Source of the DNA: Myxococcaceae bacterium
Lineage (GTDB): Bacteria; Myxococcota; Myxococcia; Myxococcales; Myxococcaceae
Assembly: GCA_003818285.1 (NCBI GenBank)
Contig: RPRB01000025.1
Location: forward strand, 1-37,317
Reading direction: 5' to 3'
DNA length: 37,317 nt
In this document: in pieces, positions 1 through 7,863 of the stretch
Layout: the number at the start of each line of letters is the position of its first letter
Position numbering within the stretch: position 1 is the first letter of the stretch
Translations under genes and position numbers: made by a program
The notes under the pieces: model-generated
Told to the model about the DNA's origin: nothing
Databases searched by the model: none
Seen by the model: the letters and a program-made list of their open reading frames with translations, nothing else

Positions 1-2
1 TC

Positions 3-830
3 GAGGATCGGACGGCCGAGGCATACCTCGCGCTCGGCGAATACGAGTTCCAGGACAACGACCTCGCCGGCGCCGTCGACACCTGGGAGCGCGGGCTGCG
101 GCTCAACCCCGGCGACTTCGCGCTGACCCGGCGGCTGGAGCGTGGCCGTGCCGAGGCCGAGCGCCTGGGCGGGCTGGAGCGGGTGGCCTCGGAGCATTTC
201 GTAGCGGCCTTCGACGGGCGGGCGGACGTCCCCGCGGCCCGTGCCACCCTCGAGGTCCTCGAGACGGCGTACCGGAGGGTGGGCGCGCTGTTCGAGATCT
301 ACCCGGATGGGCCCATCCCGGTGGTCCTCTATCCCGAACGCTCCTTCGAGAAGGAGGGGCACGCCTCGTGGTCCGCCGCCGTGTATGACGGGAAGATCCG
401 GCTTCCGTCGGCCGGAGCGGACCTGCACTCGTCCTCCTTTCAGGCCACGCTCTTCCACGAGTACGCGCACGCGCTGTTTCACCGCGCCGCGGGTGGAGGC
501 AGAGCGCCCACCTGGCTCAACGAGGGATTCGCCGAGGTGGCCGAGGGGGTCCGGGGACCAGAGGTCCTCTGCGGCTCGGACGCCCACGCCTTCCCGCTCC
601 AGAGGCTGGAGGGCAGCTTCCAGGGGCTGAATCGGAAGGGCGCGTGGTTTGCCTATCTCGAATCACGCCACGCGGCGGAGCGGCTGATGAAGCTGCACGG
701 CGTTCACGGAGTGCGGTCGGTCCTGGCCGAGATGTCCAGGGGTTCACCCTTCCCGGTCGCCTTCCAGCGAGCGCTCGGAGAGGACTACGCCGGCTTCGCC
801 GCCGCGTTCGACGCCGAGGCGCGCCGCTGA
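3..830 (+). CDS. TPR protein with gluzincin-type metallopeptidase domain (5' partial)
   Basis: The reading frame is open from the window edge, so the start lies outside. The first 60 or so residues read as a tetratricopeptide helix pair (AYLALGEYEFQDNDLAGAV, then a WERGLRLNP stretch). The C-terminal domain carries HEYAH (codons 456-470) followed about 20 residues later by NEGFAE. This is the HExxH plus downstream Glu arrangement of zinc-dependent gluzincins, as in the peptidase MA-like family. The two His and the second Glu would bind zinc and the Glu of HExxH would be the catalytic base. TPRs usually mediate protein contacts, so this may be an envelope-associated peptidase, but signal peptide and localisation cannot be judged without the N-terminus. 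The stop is 12 bases before the next start, so it is probably co-transcribed with the downstream dehydrogenase. The domain call is fairly sure; the substrate is unknown. Confidence 0.8.
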   Translation, partial: EDRTAEAYLALGEYEFQDNDLAGAVDTWERGLRLNPGDFALTRRLERGRAEAERLGGLERVASEHFVAAFDGRADVPAARATLEVLETAYRRVGALFEIYPDGPIPVVLYPERSFEKEGHASWSAAVYDGKIRLPSAGADLHSSSFQATLFHEYAHALFHRAAGGGRAPTWLNEGFAEVAEGVRGPEVLCGSDAHAFPLQRLEGSFQGLNRKGAWFAYLESRHAAERLMKLHGVHGVRSVLAEMSRGSPFPVAFQRALGEDYAGFAAAFDAEARR

Positions 831-842
831 TAGGTCGGCGGC

Positions 843-1637
843 ATGAATCTCGAGCTCGATGGAAAGCGGGCGATGGTGAGCGGCTCCACGGCGGGCATCG
901 GCTGGGCCATCGCGGCCGGCCTGGCCGCGGAGGGCGCGGAGGTCGTGCTCAACGGGCGCACCGAGGCGCGCGTCCGGTCGGCGGTGGAGCAGGTCCGGGA
1001 ACGGCACCCTCGTGCGCGGGTGCGCGGCATCGCCGCCGATCTGGGCACCGCCGAGGGATGCGCCCGGCTGGTCCGCGAGTTTCCGGAGGTGGACGTCCTG
1101 GTGAACAACCTCGGCATCTTCGCCGCGGTCCCGTTCGAGGAGATTCCCGACGCCGAGTGGATGCGGTTCTTCGAGCTGAACGTGCTCAGCGGCGTGCGGC
1201 TCGCGCGCGCCTACCTCCCGGGCATGAAGGCCCGGAACTGGGGGCGCATCCTCTTCATCTCCAGCGAGAGCGCGCTGCAGATCCCGGTGGAGATGATCCA
1301 CTACGGCACGACCAAGACCGCCCAGCTCGCCGTCGCCCGCGGCCTGGCGGAAACCACCCGCGGCACCGGGGTCACGGTGAACGCCATCCTCGCCGGGCCC
1401 ACGCGGAGCGAGGGAGTGGCCACCTTCGTCGAGGGCCTCGCCGCCCAGCAGGGCGTCCCCCCGGCGCAGGTGGAGCGCGAGTTCTTCTCCACCGCCCGGC
1501 CCACCTCCCTGCTCCAGCGCTTCGCGACGCCGGAGGAGGTGGCGGCCTTCACCGTCTTCGTCGCCAGCGGTCCGGCCTCGGCGGTGAACGGCGCCGCGCT
1601 CCGGGTGGACGGCGGCGTGGTGCGCGCGATCGTCTAG
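843..1637 (+). CDS. SDR family NAD(P)-dependent oxidoreductase
   Basis: This is a 264-residue classical short-chain dehydrogenase/reductase. The Rossmann cofactor motif is SGSTAGIG (residues 13-20), the structural NN-G motif is NNLG (88-91), and the catalytic residues fit Ser141, Tyr154 and Lys158 in YGTTK. The tail DGGVVRAIV matches the usual SDR C-terminus. The length is normal. Asn and Gly in NGRT after the second strand leave the NAD versus NADP preference open, though the Arg there is more typical of NADP. It acts as a soluble enzyme that reduces or oxidises a carbonyl/alcohol; the substrate cannot be read from sequence. It lies 12 bases after the metallopeptidase gene and converges on the universal stress gene, with a perfect hairpin between them. 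Confidence 0.92.
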   Translation: MNLELDGKRAMVSGSTAGIGWAIAAGLAAEGAEVVLNGRTEARVRSAVEQVRERHPRARVRGIAADLGTAEGCARLVREFPEVDVLVNNLGIFAAVPFEEIPDAEWMRFFELNVLSGVRLARAYLPGMKARNWGRILFISSESALQIPVEMIHYGTTKTAQLAVARGLAETTRGTGVTVNAILAGPTRSEGVATFVEGLAAQQGVPPAQVEREFFSTARPTSLLQRFATPEEVAAFTVFVASGPASAVNGAALRVDGGVVRAIV

Positions 1638-1640
1638 TCG

Positions 1641-1664
1641 AGTGCTCCGCCCGGTCGGAGCACT
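1641..1664. terminator. Perfect hairpin between convergent genes
   Basis: AGTGCTCCG (1641-1649) and CGGAGCACT (1656-1664) form a perfect 9-bp stem with a 6-base loop. It lies exactly between the stops of the dehydrogenase (+) and the universal stress gene (-). It could stop transcription from both sides. There is no T-tract, so intrinsic termination is inferred from position and stem strength only. Confidence 0.55.
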
Positions 1665-1669
1665 GGCGC

Positions 1670-2107
1670 TCAGCGGTAGACCAGCACCGGCACCTTGCAG
1701 TGGGTGAGGACCCGCTGGGTCTCGCTGCCGAGGAGCATCCCCGCCACGCCGCGGCGCCCGTGCGACGCCATGAACACCAGGTCGCAACCCTGGCGCTGCG
1801 CGGTCTCGATGATCGCCTGCCAGGGCGCGTCGTTCACCATCGACACCACCTCGCAGGGCACGCCGGCGGCGGTGGCCTTCGCCCGCGCGTCCCCCAGCAC
1901 CTCCCGGGCGCGGCTCTCGTGCGCGCGCTCGTACTGGGTGGGGGTCACCGTCACCAGGAACGGGTCGTAGCCCGAGAGGTGGAAGGGCGGCGACACGGTG
2001 AGCGCGGTGATGCGGGCGCCGAGGGACCTGGCGAAGGCGATCGCCTCTCCCACCGCCCGGTCGGAGAGATCGGAGCCATCGGTCGGGATCAAGATGTGCT
2101 TGTACAT
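1670..2107 (-). CDS. Universal stress protein, UspA family
   Basis: This is a 145-residue single Usp domain. It begins with the usual MYKHILIPTDGSDLSDRA strand and ends with the ATP-binding signature G-x2-G-x9-G-(S/T), here in GRRGVAGMLLGSETQ, followed by PVLVYR. Presence of this motif places it in the ATP-binding MJ0577-like branch rather than the non-binding UspA branch. The family consists of small cytosolic proteins induced by starvation, hypoxia or redox stress. The start is well supported: GGAAGGAG lies six bases before ATG. It is downstream of the DksA-like gene on the same strand (109 bases apart) and near the oxygen-sensor operon, which fits a stress role, but co-regulation is an inference. 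Confidence 0.93.
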   Translation of the reverse strand: MYKHILIPTDGSDLSDRAVGEAIAFARSLGARITALTVSPPFHLSGYDPFLVTVTPTQYERAHESRAREVLGDARAKATAAGVPCEVVSMVNDAPWQAIIETAQRQGCDLVFMASHGRRGVAGMLLGSETQRVLTHCKVPVLVYR

Positions 2108-2216
2108 GGCGCGCTCCTTCCCGAAGGGAATCTTGCACGGGGCGCGCCCGACGGCACCCAGGCGAGCGAGGTGCGCGCTGCGTCATGACGCCGAGTCTTC
2201 GGCGATCGGCGGCGCG

Positions 2217-2495
2217 TCAGGCGGAGGTGTGGCGCTCCTTGGCCGCGCAGCCCGAGCAGACAGGGGAAGCCGGATTCGCCAGGAGAACCTGGGCTCCGAT
2301 CGGCTCGCCGCACTCGTCACACACCCCGTAGCGACCCTCGTCGATGCGCCGGAGGGCCGCCTCGATGCGGTTCAGCTCCGCTTCGGGGTCCTCGCTCCGG
2401 TCCCGCCCCGCGTGGGACAGCACCGCTCGCCTCATCAGGAGGCGCGCCCTCGCCCTCGTCTCCGCCGGTGTCAACCCCATCGCGATGAACTTCAT
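2217..2495 (-). CDS. DksA/TraR-type zinc-finger protein
   Basis: This small protein is about 92 residues if translation starts at ATG 2495. A longer frame opens at TTG 2591, but its extra N-terminus looks like out-of-frame sequence. A helical segment (residues 10-52, rich in Arg, Ala and Glu) leads into GVCDECGEPIG and PVCSGCAAKE. Cys59, Cys62, Cys80 and Cys83 form the C4 zinc finger that defines the DksA/TraR family. Family members bind the RNA polymerase secondary channel and modulate promoter response, sometimes with ppGpp. The coiled coil is shorter than in canonical DksA (about 150 residues), closer to TraR-like proteins. No convincing Shine-Dalgarno is seen before either start. It lies between the universal stress gene and the sensor-kinase operon. 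Confidence 0.82.
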   Translation of the reverse strand: MKFIAMGLTPAETRARARLLMRRAVLSHAGRDRSEDPEAELNRIEAALRRIDEGRYGVCDECGEPIGAQVLLANPASPVCSGCAAKERHTSA

Positions 2496-2623
2496 CAGCA
2501 ATGGTCGCGCCGACGGCGGCTTCACCCTGATCCGGCCGGCACCGGCCCCGTTCCCTGCAGGGTCTGCGGCAGCCCGTCCCGAGGGGCGCAAGGGTTGCGG
2601 CAGGGCGGGGTCCTCCGGCGCGA

Positions 2624-3709
2624 TCAGGCCCGGGGAAGGCGGATGTGGAAGGCCGCGCCGCCGGTTTCCCCCCGGTCAGCCCACACCCGGCCACCGTGCT
2701 GATCCACCAGGCTGTGCACGATGGCGAGCCCGAGCCCTGTCCCGTTGGGCTTGGTGGTGAAGAAGGGCTCGAACAGCCGGTCGCGCACCTCGGGTGGAAT
2801 CCCGGGTCCCTCGTCCGCGACCACCAGCTCCACCCCGTCCTCCACGGCTCGCCCCTGGAGCTGGACCTGCCCGCCTCGGGGGCTCACGTCCAGGGCATTG
2901 AGGATCAGGTTGAGAAGGACCTGCCGGAGAACGTCCTCGTCCGCGGCGGCAGCCGGAGTCCCGGGCACCACCTCCACCACCACCAGCTGCACCAGGCGAG
3001 CCTCGGCGTCCCCCGACAGCAGATCCGCCACCTTCCTGAGCAACGCCTCGAGTGGCACCGGCCTGCGCACCAGCTCGCGCGGCCGGGAGAAGAGGAGGAA
3101 GTCCTGGAGCGTCTGGTCGAGGCGGCGGATCTCGTCTCGCACCAGCACCAGCGGCTCGAGCAGCGCCGCCTGGCCGTCCTCGGGCAGCTTGCGGACGCGC
3201 CGCTCGAGCACCGAGAGCTGCAGCGCCGCCGCGTTCAGTGGGTTCCGGATCTCGTGCGACAGGCCCGCGGTCAGCCGACCCACCGCGGCCAGCTTCTCCG
3301 CCAGCTGGGCCCGGCGGGCCAGCTCCTCGCGCTCGGCCTGGAGCCTCACTTGCCGGAGCGCCTGACCCACGGTGAGCAGCAGCTCGGGCACGGCGCAGGG
3401 CTTCACCAGGTAGGCGCAGGCGCCCGCGCGGATGGCCGCCGCCGCCGACTCCACGCTGGCGAAGCCGGTGAGGAGCACCACCTCGGCGCCGGGAGATGCC
3501 TGGTGCAGCTCGGCAGCGAGCTCCGTGCCGTCGCCGTCCGGCAGCCGCAGGTCCACCAGCGCCACGTCGAATCCCTCGGCGGCGCGGGCCCGGGCGGTGG
3601 CGCAGCTGGTGGCGCGGAGGACCTTGTAGCCCTCGTCCTCGAGGATCTCGCCCAGGTTGTCGACCAGGTCGACGCTGTCGTCGACGAGGAGGATGCGTCC
3701 TTGGCTCAC
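2624..3709 (-). CDS. Receiver-histidine kinase (REC-HisKA-HATPase), last gene of oxygen-sensor operon
   Basis: The protein is 361 residues from a GTG start at 3709. An N-terminal receiver (residues about 5-115) has phospho-acceptor Asp53 in LVDLRLPDGDG, then LLTG and VKP. A short coiled coil leads to the dimerisation domain with His152 in GLSHEIRNPLN. The ATPase domain has an N box (NLILNALD), a G1 box (DEGPGIPP) and GTGLGLAIVHSL. There is no other sensor domain, so its input is likely phosphorylation of its own receiver by another kinase. The start is fixed by the GTGA overlap with the stop of the upstream regulator and by GGAGGGTG just before it. This four-base overlap implies coupled translation with the regulator and, through it, with the globin kinase. 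Confidence 0.92.
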   Translation of the reverse strand: MSQGRILLVDDSVDLVDNLGEILEDEGYKVLRATSCATARARAAEGFDVALVDLRLPDGDGTELAAELHQASPGAEVVLLTGFASVESAAAAIRAGACAYLVKPCAVPELLLTVGQALRQVRLQAEREELARRAQLAEKLAAVGRLTAGLSHEIRNPLNAAALQLSVLERRVRKLPEDGQAALLEPLVLVRDEIRRLDQTLQDFLLFSRPRELVRRPVPLEALLRKVADLLSGDAEARLVQLVVVEVVPGTPAAAADEDVLRQVLLNLILNALDVSPRGGQVQLQGRAVEDGVELVVADEGPGIPPEVRDRLFEPFFTTKPNGTGLGLAIVHSLVDQHGGRVWADRGETGGAAFHIRLPRA

Positions 3710-4356
3710 CCACCCTCCTCGAACTTCTCCAGCTCGGCGTCCAGCGCCGTGGCCAGCGCCTCCAGCGAGGCCAGAAGCCAGATCAGGTGCACGCCGGGGT
3801 GCGCCCGGGCCCAGGCTGCGGCCTCGTCCTCGGCGGTGTCGGCCAGCACGGCCAGGAGCGGTGTGGGCCCCGGAGGCGGGGCGTCGGCCGGGGTGAAGGG
3901 CAAGGGAGTGCAGCCGCGGTCCCGCACGAACTCCATCACCCGGTTCACCCGGCCGGAGGCGCCGCACACCACCCAGACCACCGCGCCGCGCCGGGCGTGC
4001 TCCAGCCGCTGCAGCAGGATCTCCACCGGGACCGGCTTGGGCAGCGTCGCCAGCACTCCCATCCGTTCCACCCGGGCGAGGTCCGCGTCACCGATGAAGG
4101 CGGTCACCACCAGCGCCGGAAGGGCGGGGTCGGCCTGGCGGGCCGCGGCCAGCAGCTCGGCGCCGCCGAGGCCGGGCATCCGCATGTCGGTGACCAGCGC
4201 GGTGTAGCGGCGCGCCTGGAGCCGGCGGAGCGCCGCCACCGCATCCAGCTCGACGTCCACCTCGGCCCCGCTGGTCTCGAGGATCTCCGCCAGGTTCTCG
4301 GCCAGCGGCTGGTTGTCGTCCACGACCAGGTAGCGTCGCAATCCCCGGCTCGTCAT
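3706..4356 (-). CDS. Response regulator with receiver and degenerate second receiver-like domain
   Basis: The protein is 216 residues. The first receiver (residues 8-120) has acidic Asp13-Asp14, phospho-Asp57 in LVTDMRMPG, VVTAF and LPKPVP. From residue 124 a second alpha/beta unit follows (VVWVVCGASGR, then PLLAVLADTAED with Asp173) that resembles a worn receiver lacking the acidic pair and the conserved Lys. There is no DNA-binding domain. ATGA overlap with the upstream kinase and GTGA overlap with the downstream kinase make it the middle gene of a translationally coupled trio. From memory of the literature, the partner of AfGcHK in Anaeromyxobacter also has two receiver domains, so this is probably the cognate regulator. 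Confidence 0.88.
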   Translation of the reverse strand: MTSRGLRRYLVVDDNQPLAENLAEILETSGAEVDVELDAVAALRRLQARRYTALVTDMRMPGLGGAELLAAARQADPALPALVVTAFIGDADLARVERMGVLATLPKPVPVEILLQRLEHARRGAVVWVVCGASGRVNRVMEFVRDRGCTPLPFTPADAPPPGPTPLLAVLADTAEDEAAAWARAHPGVHLIWLLASLEALATALDAELEKFEEGG

Positions 4357-5501
4357 GAAGGCGCCCCCGGGAGGGTGAGGATGAAGCGCGCCCCCTGCGT
4401 GGGCGGCGTGACATGACCGATGGTCCCCCCGTGGCGCTCGGCGATGCGTTTCACCAGCGCCAGGCCCAGCCCCACCCCCTTGGACTTCGTGGTGATGAGC
4501 GGCTCGAAGAGGCGGGCCTTGACCGAGGCGTCCAGGCCGTGCCCGGTGTCCTCCACCGAGATCTCCACCTTCCCGTCCACCATCCGGGCCTCGACGGTCA
4601 CCGATCCCGTCTCTCCGCAGGCCTCCACCGCGTTCTGCACCAGGTTGACGAACGCCTGCCGGAGCTGGGCAGCGTCGCCCAGCACTCGCAGGCCGGCGAG
4701 GGACCGGACGTCCACCTTGACGCCCTCCCGCCGCTGCACCAGATCGACCGCCCGGGCCACCACCTCCGAGAGCGCCAGCGGCAGGGGGTCCATCGGCCGG
4801 TCCCGGACCAGGTCGAGGAGGGAGGTGACGATGCCGTTGGCCACCGCGATCTGCTCGGCGATGCGCTGAAGGTGCTTCTTCGCGCCGGGGTCGGTCCCCA
4901 CACGCTTCTCCAGCAGGAACACCGACGACTCGGCGACCCCCAGCGGATTGCGTAGGTCGTGGCCGATGCTGGCCACGACCTGCCCGAAGGTGGCCATCCG
5001 CTCGGTGCGCGCCTTCTGCGCCTCCAGGTCCTCGCGGTAGGTCTGGAGCATGATCGCCAGCTCCAGATCCAGCATTCGCGACAGCGCGTTCTGGGCCACG
5101 AAGTGCTCGGGCGACTCCGGGGCCAGGAGTCTCGAGACGCGGGCCGAGAGCTCGCGGCGGAGCAGGTTCATCGCTCCGAACATGTAGTGCTGGGGCAGGC
5201 CGATCCGGACGTGCACCCGGCCAATCCGCGCCCGTCGCTCCACGTAGTTCTCGTCCCACGGGCCCTGGAACAGCCCCTCCATCCACGCCACCAGTGAATG
5301 CCTGAGATGGCCCACCGAGCTCTCGCCCCGCTCGAGGACCGCCCGCGCGGGGGGGTACTCGAGGATCCGGGCATAGAAGAGCTCCGAGACCTCGGGGAAA
5401 TCCGGGGCCAGTCCAGGGTGGAGCGCCCGGAGGATGGCCTGGTCCGCCGGGCCGAAGCCGACGTAGTCCTGCAGCTCGTGAAAGACGCCGAAGGGATTCA
5501 T
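4353..5501 (-). CDS. Globin-coupled sensor histidine kinase (AfGcHK-like heme oxygen sensor)
   Basis: The protein is 382 residues from ATG 5501; a GTG at 5546 would add 15 residues. Residues 1-150 form a globin-coupled-sensor domain. RARIGRVHVRIGL holds the expected proximal heme ligand His97, and ELFYARIL holds Tyr43, the distal-pocket tyrosine. The kinase core has His181 in ASIGHDLRNPLGV, an N box (NLVQNAVEA), a G1 box (EDTGHGLD) and GVGLGLALVKRI. In AfGcHK of Anaeromyxobacter sp. Fw109-5 the equivalent residues are, to my knowledge, His99, Tyr45 and His183. The constant offset of two argues for orthology. Oxygen or CO binding at the heme would switch autophosphorylation in the cytosol. It is the first gene of the trio and divergent from the NtrC-type activator. 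No strong Shine-Dalgarno is visible. Confidence 0.93.
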   Translation of the reverse strand: MNPFGVFHELQDYVGFGPADQAILRALHPGLAPDFPEVSELFYARILEYPPARAVLERGESSVGHLRHSLVAWMEGLFQGPWDENYVERRARIGRVHVRIGLPQHYMFGAMNLLRRELSARVSRLLAPESPEHFVAQNALSRMLDLELAIMLQTYREDLEAQKARTERMATFGQVVASIGHDLRNPLGVAESSVFLLEKRVGTDPGAKKHLQRIAEQIAVANGIVTSLLDLVRDRPMDPLPLALSEVVARAVDLVQRREGVKVDVRSLAGLRVLGDAAQLRQAFVNLVQNAVEACGETGSVTVEARMVDGKVEISVEDTGHGLDASVKARLFEPLITTKSKGVGLGLALVKRIAERHGGTIGHVTPPTQGARFILTLPGAPS

Positions 5502-5583
5502 CTTCAGCGGACAGATAGTCCGGATTCCGGGCGAAGTGGGAACCACCCGGCGGCCTGGCTCTTGCTAAGCTCCGCACCCACAC

Positions 5584-7005
5584 ATGGCGTCTGCGCGCAT
5601 CCTGGTGGTGGACGACGAGCCGAACGCCCGGGGCGCGCTCCGGACGATCCTTGCCGAGGAGGGGTACGGCGTCTCCGAGGCGGGGGACGGGGTCGATGCC
5701 CTGAGCGTGCTCAGGAATGCCGGGGCGGACCTGGTCCTGGCCGACGTGCGAATGCCCCGGATGGACGGGCTCACCCTCCTCCGCGAGGCTCGCGAGAGCG
5801 GCATCGACGCTGCGTTCGTGGTGATGACCGCCTTCGGCTCCATCGAGATGGCGGTGGAGGCGATGCGGGCCGGGGCGGAGAACTTCCTGGTGAAGCCGCT
5901 CGACGAACGCGCGGTGCTGGTGGTCATCGAGAAGGCGCTCGAGAAGCGGCGCCTGGCGCAGGAGGCGGCGAACCTGCGCGTCCGCGTGCGCGAGCGGGTC
6001 CGCTTCGACAACATCGTCGGGGACAGCCCGGCCCTGCGCGAGGTCTTCGAGGTGGTCCAGCGCGCGGCGCCCACGCGGGCCAACGTGCTCATCCTCGGCG
6101 AGTCCGGGACTGGCAAGGAGCTCATCGCCCAGGCGCTGCACGAACTCTCGCCGCGGAAGGACCATCCGTTCGTCCGCGTGAACTGCGGCGCCCTCACCGA
6201 GACGCTGCTCGAGTCGGAGCTCTTCGGCCACGAGCGGGGTGCCTTCACCGGAGCGGTGGCCCGGCGCGAGGGCCGCTTCGAGCGCGCCGATGGAGGCACG
6301 ATCTTCCTCGACGAGATCGGCGACGTCTCCCCCGCGGTGCAGGTGAAGCTCCTCCGGGTCCTCCAGACGCGGGAGTTCGAGCGGGTGGGAGGCACCGAGA
6401 CGCTCAAGGTCGACGTCCGCCTGCTCACCGCGACCAACAAGGACCTGGCCGCCGAGGTCAGCGCCAGCCGCTTCCGCGAGGACCTCTTCTATCGCCTCAA
6501 CGTCATCTCGGTGACCCTTCCTCCGCTCCGCGCCCGGAAGGGTGACATCCCGGCACTGGTGTCGCATTTCCTCCGGCGCTTCACCGACGTGCACGGCAAG
6601 AAGATCCAGGGACTCGCTCCGGGCACGCTCCAGGCCCTGCTCCGGCACGACTGGCCAGGCAACGTGCGCGAGCTCGAGAACTCGATCGAGCGAGCGGTGG
6701 TGCTCGCCCAGGGTCCCTACCTGACCACCGATGACCTGCCGCCGACCGTGCTCGGTGCGCGGCCGTCGGATCGGCCGATGTCCAGCCTCATCCCGGGCGG
6801 GACCTGGCAGGAGATCGAGAAGCAGGCCATCCTCCGGACGCTGGAGGTCGTCGGCGGCTCCACCTCGCGCGCCGCCGCGATGCTGGGTATCAGCACCCGG
6901 ACCATCCAGTACCGGCTCAAGGAGTACGCGCAGGAGCGCGAGGAGGGCGCGGCGCAGCAGCAGCAGCAGCCGGGCTCGACTCCGGGGAACGCACCGGAGA
7001 CTTAG
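5584..7005 (+). CDS. Sigma54-dependent response regulator, NtrC type
   Basis: The protein is 473 residues with the full three-domain layout. The receiver has Asp54 in VLADVRMPRMDG, MTAF and VKP. The AAA+ domain has Walker A GESGTGKE (172-179), an intact GAFTGA loop (219-224) and Walker B GGTIFLDEIGD. The C-terminal Fis-type helix-turn-helix is SRAAAMLGISTRTIQYRL. The GAFTGA motif shows it can contact sigma54 and open promoters. It is divergent from the globin kinase with about 82 bases between starts, so it is a candidate DNA-binding output for that pathway. The C-terminus has five Gln from a (CAG)5 tract at 6955-6969, which looks like a harmless microsatellite. No clear Shine-Dalgarno precedes ATG 5584. 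Confidence 0.95.
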   Translation: MASARILVVDDEPNARGALRTILAEEGYGVSEAGDGVDALSVLRNAGADLVLADVRMPRMDGLTLLREARESGIDAAFVVMTAFGSIEMAVEAMRAGAENFLVKPLDERAVLVVIEKALEKRRLAQEAANLRVRVRERVRFDNIVGDSPALREVFEVVQRAAPTRANVLILGESGTGKELIAQALHELSPRKDHPFVRVNCGALTETLLESELFGHERGAFTGAVARREGRFERADGGTIFLDEIGDVSPAVQVKLLRVLQTREFERVGGTETLKVDVRLLTATNKDLAAEVSASRFREDLFYRLNVISVTLPPLRARKGDIPALVSHFLRRFTDVHGKKIQGLAPGTLQALLRHDWPGNVRELENSIERAVVLAQGPYLTTDDLPPTVLGARPSDRPMSSLIPGGTWQEIEKQAILRTLEVVGGSTSRAAAMLGISTRTIQYRLKEYAQEREEGAAQQQQQPGSTPGNAPET

Positions 7006-7032
7006 AGCTCGGATCTCGGGAATTCGAAGGCG

Positions 7033-7112
7033 CTGCCGGGGTCGGCGGGTCGGGGAGGGTGCACCGCTTGCAGCGCACCGGCTCCGGAACGCAAGCGCTG
7101 CGGCCCCGGCAG
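7033..7112. terminator. Nested inverted repeats between convergent genes
   Basis: CTGCCGGGG (7033-7041) pairs with CCCCGGCAG (7104-7112). Inside it CGCTTGC (7065-7071) pairs with GCAAGCG (7091-7097). The element lies between the stops of the sigma54 activator and the Hsp20 gene, so a bidirectional terminator is the simplest reading. It has no T-tract, and the 23-base left internal loop is large for a terminator. Confidence 0.4.
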
Positions 7113-7143
7113 GTCGGTCAATGCGGACGACGTGTGTTGCGAG

Positions 7144-7632
7144 CTACACCTTGGCGACCTTCTCCACGGTCACGGGGATCTTCTTCGGCTGCACCGCGGG
7201 CACCTTGGGGAACACGATCGTCAGCACGCCGCTGGCCAGATGCGCCTGGACCGCGTTGAGGTCCGCGCCCTCCGGAAGCGTGAACGAACGGGTGAAGCGC
7301 CCGTAGAACCGCTCACGGGCGTAGTACTCGCCCTCCTCGCCCTTCTCCACCTTGTCGAGGCGGGTCCCGATGATCGTGAGCCTGTTGCCGGTGAGGAGGA
7401 TCTCGATGTCCTTCACCTCGACGCCGGGAAGGTCCGCCTGGAACACGAACCGGTCTTTCATCTCCCGCACCTCGAAGGGGGGAATCACCTTCTGGACGTC
7501 CACCGGAAGCATCGGGGCCATCTCCTGGAACGGATCCCAGGTGAGCAGCTCGCGAAGCGTGCGGAGCGGATGAAGCGCGGAGAGCGCCGGTAGCTCGGTG
7601 CTTGGGGTCCTGCGTACGATCAGGTCGTTCAT
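7144..7632 (-). CDS. Small heat shock protein, Hsp20/alpha-crystallin family
   Basis: The protein is 162 residues from ATG 7632, chosen because GGAGG lies seven bases upstream; the frame extends to 7728 without support. The N-terminal arm (WDPFQEMAPM) is typical. The alpha-crystallin domain runs from about residue 50 to 145, with FQADLPGVEVKDIEI, the strand pair around YYARERFYGRFTRSFTLP, and the signature A-x-(L)-x-x-G-V-L as AHLASGVLTIVFPK. The tail KKIPV carries an IxV-like oligomerisation motif. It acts as an ATP-independent holdase forming large oligomers in the cytosol. It is divergent from the STAS-like gene with a 231-base gap. No CIRCE element was seen there, so the heat regulation is unknown. 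Confidence 0.95.
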   Translation of the reverse strand: MNDLIVRRTPSTELPALSALHPLRTLRELLTWDPFQEMAPMLPVDVQKVIPPFEVREMKDRFVFQADLPGVEVKDIEILLTGNRLTIIGTRLDKVEKGEEGEYYARERFYGRFTRSFTLPEGADLNAVQAHLASGVLTIVFPKVPAVQPKKIPVTVEKVAKV

Positions 7633-7863
7633 GACTGCCTCCATTGGCCCGCTGAAGTCTCGGGCCGCCCGTGGTGGCAGCATTTCCCGGGCCACCGACG
7701 TCTCCTCGGGGTGCGGTTCGTTGCGCACGCACCTTCTTCGCGAGCAATGCGCGCCGCGTCGCTCTCGACAGAGGAACTGCTTCGATCGATCGGCTCCTGC
7801 TCATGGGGCGAGCGCGGGTACGCCGGGTGCAAGCCGGATCGACGTGACCTGACGGAGAGGGAC

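Noticed and set aside
3706-6648. 980-residue minus-strand open frame spanning the regulator, globin kinase and activator genes
   Set aside because: Only its last 216 residues are real (the regulator). The rest is antisense or out of frame to genes with clear domains, a result of few stops in GC-rich DNA.
6955-6969. (CAG)5 tract as a phase-variable repeat
   Set aside because: It is a trinucleotide repeat in frame near the C-terminus of the activator; length changes would not shift the frame or touch a domain.
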